Origin: Astropecten irregularis
Lineage: Eukaryota; Echinodermata; Asteroidea; Paxillosida; Astropectinidae
DNA length: 64,000 nucleotides
Direction of reading: 5' to 3'
Assembly (NCBI GenBank): GCA_963971285.1
Contig: OZ020250.1
Coordinates: forward strand, 14,368,499 to 14,432,498
The notes under the pieces: model-generated
Database searches by the model: none
What the model was told of the DNA's origin: nothing
Seen by the model: only the letters and a program-made list of their open reading frames with translations
Made by a program: the position numbers and the translations under genes
Shown here: positions 10,279 to 22,900 of the stretch, in pieces
Layout of the letters: each line of letters starts with the position of its first letter
Numbering within the stretch: the first letter of the stretch is position 1

Positions 10279-12329
10279 TATATGAAGCTCGTATGTGATT
10301 GATGATAGATATACGTATGAAGCTTGTATGCCATTGATGGTAAATATACGTATGAAGCTTGTATGCGATTGCTGATAGACATACGTATGAAGCTTGTATG
10401 CGATTGATGATAGATATACGTATGAAGCTTGTATGCGATTGATGATAGATATACGTATGAAGCTTGTCTGTGATTGATGATAGATATACGTATGAAGCTT
10501 GTCTGTGATTGATGATAGACATACGTATGAAGCTTGTATGCGATTGATATGATAGACATACGTATATGAAGCTTGTATGCGATTGATGATAGATATACGT
10601 ATGAAGATTGTCTGTGATTGATGATAGACATACGTATGAAGCTTGTATGCGATTGATGATACGTATGAAGCTTGTCTGTGATTGATGATAGACATACGTA
10701 TGAAGCTTGTATGCGATTGATATGATAGACATACGTATGAAGCTTGTATGCGATTGATGATAGATATACGTATGAAGCTTGTATGCGATTGATATGATAG
10801 ATATACGTATGAAGCTTGTGTGTGATTGATGATAGATATACGTATGAAGCTTGTATGCGATTGATCACGTATGAAGCTTGTATGCGATTGATTATAGATA
10901 TACGTATGAAGCTTGTATGCGATTGATATGATAGACATACGTATGAAGCTTGTATGCGATTGATATGATAGACATACGTATGAAGCTTGTATGCGATTGA
11001 TGATAGATATACGTATGAAGCTTGTATGCGATTGATGATAGATATACGTATGAAGCTTGTATGTGATTGATGATAGATATACGTATGAAGCTTGTACGTA
11101 TGCGATTGATGATAGATATACGTATAAAGCTTGTATGTGATTGATGATAGATATACGTATGAAGCCAGAAGCTTGTATGTGATTGATGATAGATATACGT
11201 ATGAAGCTTGTATGTGATTGATGATAGATATACGTATGAAGCTTGTATGCGATTGATGATAGATATACGTATGAAGCTTGTATGCGATTGATGATAGATA
11301 TACGTATGAAGCTTGTATGCGATTGATGATAGATATACGTATGAAGCTTGTATGTGATTGATGATAGATATACGTATGAAGCTTGTATGCGATTGATGAT
11401 AGATATACGTATGAAGCTTGTATGCGATTGATATGATAGATATACGTATGAAGCTTGTATGCGATTGATATGATAGACATACGTATGAGGCTTGTATGCG
11501 ATTGATATGATATAGATATACGTATGAAGCTTGTATGCGATTGATATGATAGACATACGTATGAAGCTTGTATGCGATTGATGATAGATATACGTATGAA
11601 GCTTGTCTGTGATTGATGATAGATATACGTATGAAGCTTGTATGCGATTGATATGATATAGACATACGTATGAAGCTTGTATATGATTGATATGATAGAT
11701 ATACGTATGAAGCTTGTATGTGATTGATGATAGATATACGTATGAAGCTTGTATGTGATTGATATGATAGATATACGTATGAAGCTTGTATGTGATTGAT
11801 GATAGACAAGTACGTATGAAGCTTGTATGTGATTGATGATAGATATACGTATGAAGCTCGTATGTGATTGATGATAGATATACGTATGAAGCTTGTATGC
11901 GATTGATGATAGATATACGTATGAAGCTTGTATGCGATTGATATGATAGACATACGTATGAAGCTCGTATGTGATTGATGATAGATATACGTATGAAGCT
12001 TGTATGCGATTGATATGATATAGACATACGTATGAAGCTTGTATGTGATTGATGATAGATATGCGTATGAAGCTCATATGTGATTGATGATAGATATACG
12101 TATGAAGCTTATATGTGATTGATGATATATGAAGCTTGTGTGTGATTGATGATAGATATACGTATGATTGCAGCTTGTGTGTGATTGATGATAGATATAC
12201 GTATGAAGCTTGTATTTGATTGATGATAGATATACGTATGAAGCTTGTATGCGATTGATGATATAGCTATACGTATGAAGCCTGTATGTGATTGATGATA
12301 GATACGTATGAAGCTCGTATGTGATTGAT
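10279..12329. repeat. 35-bp satellite array, about 58 units
   Basis: The unit runs TATGAAGCTTGTATGCGATT then GATGATAGATATACG. A common variant carries two extra bases (GATATGATAG). Nearly every unit has AAGCTT and TACGTA. Minus-strand open frames of up to 820 codons cover it, but they only read the repeat: 35 is not divisible by three and the unit lacks stops in the frames used. It is intergenic between converging TTI2 and dehydrogenase gene 1. Confidence 0.95.
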
Positions 12330-13007
12330 GACTCCAAACAAAGAACATACAATTATATTGTTCTTTCCAAAGAAACAAGGCACTGAAATAAGAACACAGT
12401 TACAAATGAATTCATTCCAATATTATTTCTTTATTGGAGAAAAAAAAAAAAATCACAATATTTATATACAATTGACATGCCAAGATCTGATGAATGTTTT
12501 CATGTTTTATGCCCTATAATTGGAGAAAAATCTCGACAAAAAATATTCTGTTCTGTAAACGAAGAATTTGTTGTGCTCCAGCCGTGACACGTCCCTCGAT
12601 AAGTTTTTCAGATTGCGACTCAGTTTAGGACTTGATTTCATCGAAATGACACTTTGCTTTCCAACCCCCCTGTTTTCTGAAGGCTAAATCTGCCCTAACT
12701 GTTCGCCTGCACGGAGCCAAACAGTTGCTATCCTCTGACAATGGTTTCTTCTTTCAAATTGTTCATGTAATTCCATTAACATCAAACCAATCTGTATTCC
12801 ACTTGCAATTGAATAGGTACTTAATAACCACAAAACCACAAAGCATTACCTTGAAGTTTGTTAGTCTAGCATTCTGTACCAAATGCTCGTTTTATGAATA
12901 TGGAATTAAGTATAAGCTTCACCTTATGCTAAGTAATACTTAGAGAAAAAAGTACTTACTAGAAGTATTTACTTGGAAGCACCTGCTAGTTTTTATGAAT
13001 ACGAGCC
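12330..13007. other. Unassigned intergenic stretch
   Basis: AT-rich sequence between the satellite and the right direct repeat. I see no exon, RNA gene or recognised repeat. An A-run lies at 12441-12453. Confidence 0.5.
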
Positions 13008-13205
13008 ATTGACTCTTTAAAAATGGCGTAGTTTCTCCTATACTTTATTCAAAGATCAAAAAGGTACCACATATTCATAAATACAGAAAAACTCATTGAA
13101 AATACAAGTACGGTAATAAATATGCCATAGTTTGGTTGCTTCTAATTCCCTTGTGAAATTTAAAGTCAAGATTTTTGTATTAGTGTATCAAAAATAGCAG
13201 CCAAA
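13008..13205. repeat. Direct repeat R, right copy
   Basis: Shares AAATGGCGTAG, AAAGATCAAAAAGGTACCAC, AATAAATATGCCATAGTTTG and the end GTGTATCAAAA with 9344-9596. It keeps the AATAAA (13115-13120). It looks like a duplicated end of the TTI2 3'UTR. Confidence 0.8.
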
Positions 13206-13808
13206 GACAATTTTGGGCCCAAGAAGAAAACGGCAAGGGGTACCCCTTGCCATTTTTTCAAATATTGATGACAAATCAAGTGTCTTACATGTAAAATGGA
13301 TTCAATTCCCCTCTCAGATACAGTATTAGTGCTGTTTTATGCTAGAAATAGGATCTTTGTACTTCTGGGCACCAAATTTGAGCATTTAGAACAGTTTGGA
13401 AAAAAGTAAATTTTGGGCCCAAAATGACGAACTGAAAACGGCAAGTACCCCTTGCCTTTTTTTCAAATATTGATGAAAAATCAAGTGTCTTAAAATGGAT
13501 TAAATTCCCCTTTCTGATACAGTATTAGTGCTGTTTTATGCTAGAAATAGGATCTTTGTACTTCTCAGCACCAAATTTGAGCATTTCAAACAGTTTGAAA
13601 AAAAAAGTCAATTTTGGGCCCAAAATTGACGAAAACTGCAAGGGGTACCCCTTGCCATTTTTTCAAATATTGATGAAAAATCAAATGTCCTAAAATGGAT
13701 TCAATTGCTCTCTCTGACAGGAATTACTGCCGTTTTATGCTAGAAATGGGCTTTTTGTACTTATAGGCACCACATTTGAGGATTTGGAACAATTTTGAAA
13801 AAGTCAAT
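13206..13808. repeat. Tandem repeat, about 205-bp unit, three copies
   Basis: Three units each contain TTTTGGGCCCAA, GGGGTACCCCTTGCC (or a short form), TCAAATATTGATGA, GTTTTATGCTAGAAATAGG and CACCAAATTTGAGCATTT. Units begin near 13211, 13411 and 13609. The array starts directly after the right R copy. Confidence 0.85.
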
Positions 13809-13939
13809 TCCTGATTTAAAATTGCACATCACTTGATCAAGCAGTGATCACCTGCTTTATAAATCACGCCTGCCTCTTGCAGTTGAAGGGTTGCGGGTTC
13901 CATTCCCCTTCTCGGGGGTTGCCAGTCTCTGACGACACG

Positions 13940-16900
13940 TCAGACTTGATCTTTGATGGCCTGAGGATTGACCAGTATCTCGTTCAGGACCTCTGGCTTG
14001 ATGGTCATCCTCATCACTGTCTCCAGCAGCCTGGGCATACTGTCCCTCATGATCGGTGCCGTCAACGTCTCGTACATGGGGTAGTAGACTTCCCTTTCTC
14101 TGTTGCTGGTTCCCGTCATGATTCGGTAGGCCGTCGAGGATGAGCTTGTGGAGAACAAATTGCTGTACATGACTTCCTTGGAGTATTCGAGGGCGTTGGG
14201 GGTATGGATGGAACCTGGACAATAAAGACACGAGAAAGAAGAAGGAATGATTAGACTCAAAAATAAGGCTTGATTCTTCTATCTGTTGCAAACCTTGACT
14301 CGACCGATTACTGGATGCCAAAACACTATATAGCACCCTCTAGAATTGTGTTCTTGCTGTACATGTGGCCTGTTTTCCATTGATTATCTGTAAACTGATA
14401 TTGACCATGTATTGACCAAGTACTGATATGGAGTGCTGGCGTGTCGTACTCAAAATCTTGTGGTCGATCTACAGATTGTGGGTTCGAATTCAGCCATGGG
14501 CTAATGCTGCTTGTGTCCTTGGGCAAGACGCTTTATCACATATTGTTCCTCTTCACCCAGGTGTAAATGAGAACCTGTGAGGGTTAAGCATTGTGTGCTT
14601 GATTAGCCCTTGTGCGCTTTGCAGGCAGCTGCGGGCTATATACTCCCCAGGGAGCTGAGATTGTTTCAGAAATGTTAATGGCCCGATGACCAGGGATAAT
14701 AATAGCATTGTAAAGCGTTGTGGTACCCTTCTTGTGTGTTAAAGAACGCTATATAAATGCGTAAATTATTATTATTATTATTACTGATCACTGTAACTGC
14801 TTGGGTAAGCTATTTCCTCTCCAAGTCCCCTCCATGGCCTGATCATCTGAGATCTTTCCAGATGTAAGAAACAAAATCTGAGATTGAGCACAGAAACTAG
14901 CAGTAGCAATAGGATCGCATTAAGGCCTTTTCACACTGGACAAATCTCCGAGTTGACGCAGGGTTGACGCGGGGTTGAAATCGGCGGCGATTCACACTGT
15001 AAATTTTCTAACCCCGCGCCAACCCCGAGATTGACTTCAACCCGGGTTGAAGTCAACCCTGCTCCGGGCCAGGGTTGAGATTTTTTGCCCCGGGTTGAAA
15101 CTTTTGCCCCAGGTTGAAAAAGTGCAGTGTGAATTGAATCGAGTTGAGTTCGCCCTGGGTTGAAGGTGGATTTGCAAGAGGCAAGTGTGAAACAACACTG
15201 GGTTGAACGTGGGGTTGAAAAATCAACCCAGGGTGGGAATGTTCGTCCCGGGATGAGTTCGCCCCGGGTTGAAAGCTTGCAGTGTGAAAAGACCTTTAAT
15301 TGCATGTGTACTGTGGGATGCACCCTCACTTACCTATCACAAACGTGGTCAGGGAAATATCGATGTTTTGCATCTTGAACTCCTGTCGTAAGGCGTCGAA
15401 GAACCCATGCAGGGCAAACTTGGAGGCGCTGTAAGCAGCAACAAAGGGGACCCCTACTTTCCCTGCAAACCAGAAAGTGAAGTTAAAAATAATATATTTG
15501 ACTAAATTCTTAATTACGACGTGAGAAGTATCTGAAATCCTCATAAAATATAGAAGAATAGCTCACTTTTCTCTGATCCTATATCCCTTTGGAACCCTTT
15601 TACCACTTCCGCCCGGGAAGCATCTATGGCAGTTCAACTCATGGCGTGAGAATTTTCATGATTGCTATGTTATTTCCACTGAAATGCATTGAATGGGGGG
15701 TACTGTCTGGAACAAGAGGTTCAATGAGCCTTTATTTATATTGTCCAAAGAATTTGCTCATTGTGGTACATTTACCAGTACCTCCTGATTTGGATATGAA
15801 TATATCTGCAGTTTTTAGCAAATCTGTGAGTGCAATCTGTGGGGCACCAAACATAGCTGCTTGCATAGAGTACAGTCCAACTAGAATTTGGGATGTTCCA
15901 ACTAGAATTTGGGATGTTGTGCAACAGTATTTAGCCATTGTGTCCCCACATTGTTTAAGCCGAGCTGCCTGCACTCATAGCACGGCCAGATGACTTCTAT
16001 TTGACCGGTGGCTGATAATGAGGTCGGTACAAGTAAAACAAACCACGGCTGAAGGGGTTAATAAGAAAATGTTTCGTTTAGCCCTGTTACTTTTTCCAGG
16101 CCTCTCAGAGAAATTTCAATTTCTACCCTAAGCTCCACTGAGCATCTTTTAATTTTATCCCTTCACCTGAAGAGGCCTACAGTCTTTCCTCTGCCTTAAA
16201 CCCTCTCCATTACAAAAACAAGATATCATATACTGTATATCATAGCCCCCAAAGGGGTAGATTATTGGTTATTGTACTTGGGCTTAAAGGTATAATACAT
16301 GATTTGTAAAGGTCACAGAGCAGCACTCATACTCTGTCTGATCCAGCATGTACATGTACATGAAATGATAAACCTGTGAAAATTTGAGCCCAATCGGACA
16401 TCTGAGTCATGAGAAAATAGCAAAAACCCGACTCAATTTTTCTTATAAAACATGGTTTTGATCTCGGCACAAGATCAAAACTGTTTTCGGTTAAAGTTTT
16501 CGGGGTATAAATACAGCATTTCAGGCAGAAATATTTTAACGATGTGTTTCTACCACCACCATCTTCATATCCTGAAAGTTATACATGTACGTTAATCTAT
16601 GAACACTTTTGTTTGGGTATGTTACCAATCCTGTACTGTACCTTTAAAATCCTATGATCCATTTACAAACATGTATAAAATAAAATGGGATCGGTTATTT
16701 ATGTTGCAATTAAATCTCGCCAAATTTAGGAAAATAAAATTTTACCTGCAAATGACGACACCACCGCTACACTGCCCTTGCTCTCTGCTAGCATTGGAGT
16801 AGCGTAGGAAGCTAGACTCACGTATGCGTGGAAGTTGATATCCATGGTCTGTAGAAAATACGACGGTATGTTTACTGATGAATGGTTATCATAATTTGAT

Positions 16901-19900
16901 GAAAAACAGTAAAATTGTCTCAGGTAACAAGGTCTTATTTAACAGCGACCAGAAAGAATTTCATTGAATTTAAAAGACTTGTCATGTTAACAACAAGTCA
17001 GACTAGCAAACTTTTAGGCATACAAGTGGGGAGCTATATAGAAAGTCAAGCCAACAAGCATGCCAGGCCATGAGCCAGTCAGGTCAACAGACAGATAGGT
17101 CAACAGCCACCAAGACCAACAGCCAGACAGGACAACAGTCACCAGGACCAATAGCCAGACAGGCCAACAGCCATCAAGACCAACAGCCACACAAACAAAC
17201 AGTCACTAGGGCCAACAGCCAGACAGAAAAAACAGTCACCAGGACCAATAGCCAGACAGGCCAACAGCCACCAGGACTAACAGCCACACAAACAAACAGT
17301 CACTAGGGCCAACAGCCAGACAGGACATGCACTCACCAGGACCAATAACCAGACAGGCCAACAGCCACCAGGACCAACAGCCATACAAACAAACAGTCAC
17401 TATAGGGCCAACAGCCACACAGGACAACACTCACCAGGACCAACAGCCAGACAGGCCAACAGCCACCAGGACCAACAGCCATACATACAAACAGTCACTA
17501 TAGGGCCAACAGCCACACAGGACAACAGCCACCAGGACCAATAGCCAGACAGGCCAACAGCCACCAGGACCAATAGCCACACAAACAAACAGTCACTAGG
17601 GCCAACAGCCAGACAGGACAACAGCCACCAGGACCAATAGCCAGACAGGCCAACAGCCACCAGGACCAACAGCCACCAGGACCAACAGCCACACAAACAA
17701 ACAGTCACGAAGGCCAACAGCCAGACAGGACAACAGTCACCAGGACCAATAGCCAGACAGGCTAACAGCCACCAGAACCAACAGCCACACAAACAAACAG
17801 TCACTAGGGCCAACAGCCAGACGGGACAACAGTCACCAGGACCAATAGCCAGACAGGCCAACAGCCACCGGGACCAACCGCCACCAGGACCAACAGCCAC
17901 ACAAACAAACAGTCAATAGGGTCAACAGCCAGACAGGACAACAGTCACCAGGACCAATAGACAGACAGGCCAACAGCCACCAGACCCAACAGCCACACAA
18001 ACAAACAGTCACTAGGGCCAACAGCCAGACAGAAAAAACAGTCACCAGGACCAATAGCCAGACAGGCCAACAGCCACCAGGACCAGCAGCCACACAAACA
18101 AACAGTCACTAGGGCCAACAGCCAGACAGGACATGCACTCACCAGGACCAATAACCAGACAGGCCAACAGCCACCAGACCCAACAGCCACACAAACAAAC
18201 AGTCACTAGGGCCAACAGCCAGACAGGACAACAGTCACCAGGACCAATAACCAGACAGGCTAACAGCCACCAGAACCAACAGCCACACAAACAAACAGTC
18301 ACTAGGGCCAACAGCCAGACGGGACAACAGTCACCAGGACCAATAGCCAGACAGGCCAACAGCCACCGGGACCAACCGCCACCAGGACCAACAGCCACAC
18401 AAACAAACAGTCAATAGGGTCAACAGCCAGACAGGACAACAGTCACCAGGACCAATAGACAGACAGGCCAACAGCCAGACGGGCCAACAGCCACCAGGAC
18501 CAATAGCCAGACAGGCCAACAGCCACCAGGACCAACAGCCACACAAACAAACAGTCACCAGGACCAATAGCCAGACAGGCTAACAGCCACCAGACCCAAC
18601 AGCCACACAAACAAACAGTCAATAGGGCCAACAGCCAGACGGGCCAACAGCCACCAGGACCAATAGCCAGACAGGCCAACAGCCACCAGGACCAACAGCC
18701 ACACAAACAAACAGTCACCAGGACCAATAGCCAGACAGGCCAACAGCCACCGGGACCAATAGCCACAAAAACAAACAGTCACTAGGGCCAACAGCCACCA
18801 GGACTAACAGCCACACAAACAAACAGCACCAGGACCAACAAACAGCCACCAGGACCAACAGCTAGAGAGACAGAAAAACAGCCACTAAAATAGGCCAGAC
18901 AGGCCAACAGACTGTCACGCCAACAGCCACATGACAACTAAGCAGGCCACCAGTCACTCAAACCAACAGCCCATAGGGCTACCAGCCATTTCGACAGCCA
19001 GTCATATGTAGACAATGGGACCAGTGAAAGACCAACAGCCATGCACCAGTGGGGCCTAGGCCTATCAGCTGCCTGTCTCGGAACAGACAGTACAGCTCAA
19101 CATCTCCTGACGGAGTGCCCTGAGCTACGACCTCCAGGTGTCAGTGAAGCATGGCCTTTCTGGTCATGCCTCAACCAACTTAGAACTGTTGTCGGCCGCT
19201 GCAAAACCAATCTTGCAAAATGGGAGTACAGCGCACCGTAGACACCAGCTGCATGTGCGGAGAGGAGCAGACCATGCAACATCTCCTTGTCTGCTCACTT
19301 ATGCCAGAGCCATGCACACCTGAGGACCTGATGGCACTAACTCCCCCTGCCATGCAATGCATCCAACACTGGAGTGGACTTTTCTAGTGACTCAGTGTCT
19401 CCTTTAGGGTAGTGACTCGAGGAGAAGAAGAACTAATACATCAAGCCAGCTCAAATCATGCACTCACCTTCCTCAACTTGTCCAAATCACCGGTCCAGAG
19501 GGACATGTAGTTGTTGGTGATGTGGTTGAGAATGAGATGATCTAGCCCACCAAACCTCATCTTGGCCTCATCAATCAGTCTCTTGGTGTCCTCTTGTTTG
19601 GCCATGTCCAGAGGAAGATAGAAGGCCTCCTTGGCTCCTAGTTCTTTGCATTTGGCCACGACCTGTTGGACAAAATGCCATTGGGACTGGATCATCAACT
19701 ACTCATTAATACCACACACAAACAACATGCTGAAGTACTGTGGTATTCAGGAAAAACCATTTGTGGTAAATTGTGGTATGCAGGTGGGTTAGGGTTAGGG
19801 TCAAGGTGATTTCTTCTCACCTGCTGTAGTACAGCTTCTCTGCGTGCTGTGATGAGGACTCTTGCTCCTAGTCTTGCATACTGATAGGCAACTTCCTCAC

Positions 19901-22900
19901 CTATCCCTGTACTGGCTCCTGTGATGACCACTCGCTTACCAGCAATGCTAGCTATAATTCAACAAACAAAACAGATATGCTATGTAATCGCTGCAAGGTT
20001 AACCAGTTAAGTAGGACAAGGTTAATGAATATACAGTGTACTCTGTAACTTGTATGCCTTGCCTTATTATACCATAAAGCCCATTGGACATTGTCAAATG
20101 GGTATGGGTATGGAGGTCTATTTCTACCTCCATGGTATGGGTGATAAACTGCACATAACCAGGGGCCAATTTCATAGAGCTGCTTTAATTAGCTTAAAAA
20201 ATTGCTTAGCACAAAAATGGCTTGCCCATTAAAAGAAACTACCATTGAAAATTTGATTTGATATTCATAGTCAGCGAACAACAGCTAAAGAGCAATTTTG
20301 CAACTGATACACAACACATGGAAATTTGGTTGTTAATCCGGTTTTTATTAAGACAGAAATGTCATGCTTAGTGAATTGTGCAAAGCAGCTCTATGAAATT
20401 GACCAGCATCAGAATCGAGCTTGCTGACATTAAAAAGAATATGGGAGTTGTGGACAAGTGACATGAGTATGAGTGAGGCCCAAAACTATAAGGAAATGGA
20501 ATTTTGACAACTTTTTGTAAAGAGACTCAACTAAATTCGGTGGTGTCCTCTTCAATATTTTATTAGCAAGGTTAAATTTGTGGAAAGAGGGCAGGGCTTT
20601 GATCTTTTAGAATTTAAAAATATTATGGGGGTAAAACGATGATGCGACAAAGTTTCAATTCACGGCCGCACGGACGGCCGCAGATGAGAAAAGTCTGGTT
20701 ACCACTCTCATGTTGAATTGACTCTTGATCTGTTGGGTCTGGGTATCAGACTAACTAGGCGTTATGCGACTGACCACCTGGCTGTTTCCAAGTTCGCAAC
20801 AAGCGGGTTAGAAAATGTTAACATTGAAATATTGCAGAAAAAAAACTTTATAATATTTTGGAGCAGTAGAAGATAAAATATAAACAGGCCTTCATTTTAT
20901 TAAAAATGAGGAGAGCTGCAAATCGCTCCCCTTAAATCAACGTAGAGAATTTAGGAGAGTTTGTGCTACAAATTCAACTCTTTAAAACAACATAGGGCCT
21001 ACTCATACTAATGAATAAAGAGAGCAGTTTGCTCTTGCTAAACCAAGTTTCCGCATGTGTCCAGTGATGTCGGAAAAACAATGCAAAATTTTGCTTGTCC
21101 TGTCGAAAAGTTTGGTATTTTCCACAAAGGTTAAATGTTGTCTGAAAAACTGTATGAGATGTTTTGAAATAGGGCAGCTCTCCTTAAATTGTTAAGGAGC
21201 TCTTTTTCACCCTCCTTGGAAAACATTAAGGAAAGCGGAGCACTCTCCTTAAAAATCAAGGTCTGTATAAAATAAAGTTGTTTTCCTTTCCCTAGATATA
21301 GATCAGCATGGACATCCGGGTACTTTCATTCTCATGAACTTGATAACCGATGAAAACCAATATGTAGATGGCACAAGCTACGGACAAATCATGCACAAAC
21401 CGTCTGTCGCCAAGTCTCGATTCAGATTCCCCCCGACCCCCCCTTCTTTGTCAAGAAGCAGTAGGCCTAATCATGTTCTGTACGACTGTCATTGTAAAGT
21501 CATATTTTGTCCTAAGACAAAGAGTAAGACAATAATCCTTTTTTGAAACACTGTATAATTTACTATTCAGATTAAACAATCCTGAGTAACTTTTTGTCCA
21601 TGCAACTTGCCACGCTGCGTTGTTTTCATCACTCCAAGTTGGAATTTCGGACGTCACTCCGCGCTAAGCTATAGATCAGCGAGGAGTGACGTCATTCCAA
21701 CTCGCCAACCTTAGAGCCGATAAAAACAAAGCATTAAGTTGTACAGGTTTTAAGACAAAAAGCTGCCAGAATTGTTTCATCTTATTACAGGGTACTTCAA
21801 AGAAGGATATTGTCTGAGGAAAACCTATGACTCAACAATGAAAGTCATACATACAGAATACAATTTCTGCTTCTTGACAAAAATATTTTGTTTGTGCAGT
21901 TTGTGCGTGATTTGTCCGTAGTTTGCGCCGGTTTGCGCCATCTACACGTTACTCGTTAGTTTTCATCAGTTGTCAAGTCATGAGAATGAAAGTACCCTGA
22001 TGTCCGCGCTGATCTGTAGGCTAGTTTGGGGCCCTACTTGCCTACTTGTCCATTGCCAAGAAAATTAACGTAACATGCCATTGGCGTAGGCAAAATTATG
22101 AGCTCAGAAGGATACAGTTATAATACTAAACACCGGAAAACACTGCAAAACTCCGGAAAACTACAGGAAAACACATTGCCAGACACGCAATCACAATAGA
22201 ATCATGGCCCTATGCATTCAGCTGATGCGTCAGTGTTGTTGATTGTAATTAGGCCAAAGTGCTGGCATTTTTATCAGTAGAGGAGTGGGATACCGGGGGG
22301 TAAAATTTACCTGAGAGGGATAAAAACAGAACGGAACAATTTTAACCGTAAGCGGGAGGAGGAAAAACATACAATGGCCTATCTACCTAAAAAATAAACC
22401 CCCACCGTACCCCCCCCCCCCCAAAAAAAACCCCAAAAACCTACAAACAACAAACATAAACGAAAAACTACCGGAATACACCAGAAAACTACCGGGAAAC
22501 ACCTGAAACTACCGGAAAACAACTACCCGCTGAAAATACCGAAAAACTACCAGAAACAACGGATTGTTTTTCCCATCGAAATATAAAGAAGTTAAATATG
22601 CAAATGAGGTCGGCTGTGGGCTATAAATAATATTTTATCTATTAGGAGAGGAACCAGTCTATTATTTTAGTTTATTGTATTACCTTTATTGCACGTCCAG
22701 TGTTTGTTTTTCCTAGGTGTTTTCCGGTATTTAGTGTGTTTTCCAGTGTTTTCCGGTATTTAGTGTGTTTTCCGGTAGTTTTCCGGTGTTTTCCGGTATT
22801 TAGTGTGACCCGAAGGATATAATTAAATACAAAGTCTGAGGACGAGTTATTGCAGAATACGCCGCCGCTGAAAAACCCTATGCGGTCGAGAACGACATTT

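Noticed and set aside
9565..12077. Minus-strand open frames of 820 and 642 codons as a giant repeat protein
   Set aside because: They only read the 35-bp and 30-bp arrays; three frames are open at once and composition follows the repeat. No start context, splice signal or homology.
10279..12329. CRISPR array
   Set aside because: Units are contiguous with no unique spacers, and the genome is eukaryotic.
17066..18890. Cys/Trp-rich minus-strand frames that look like membrane proteins
   Set aside because: Repeat artefact of the intron 3 minisatellite of gene 1; many overlapping equal frames.
19784..19803. Telomere-like GGGTTAGGGTTAGGG in gene 1 intron 2
   Set aside because: Only about two and a half units; gene 3's related intron lacks them, so it is a minor slippage.
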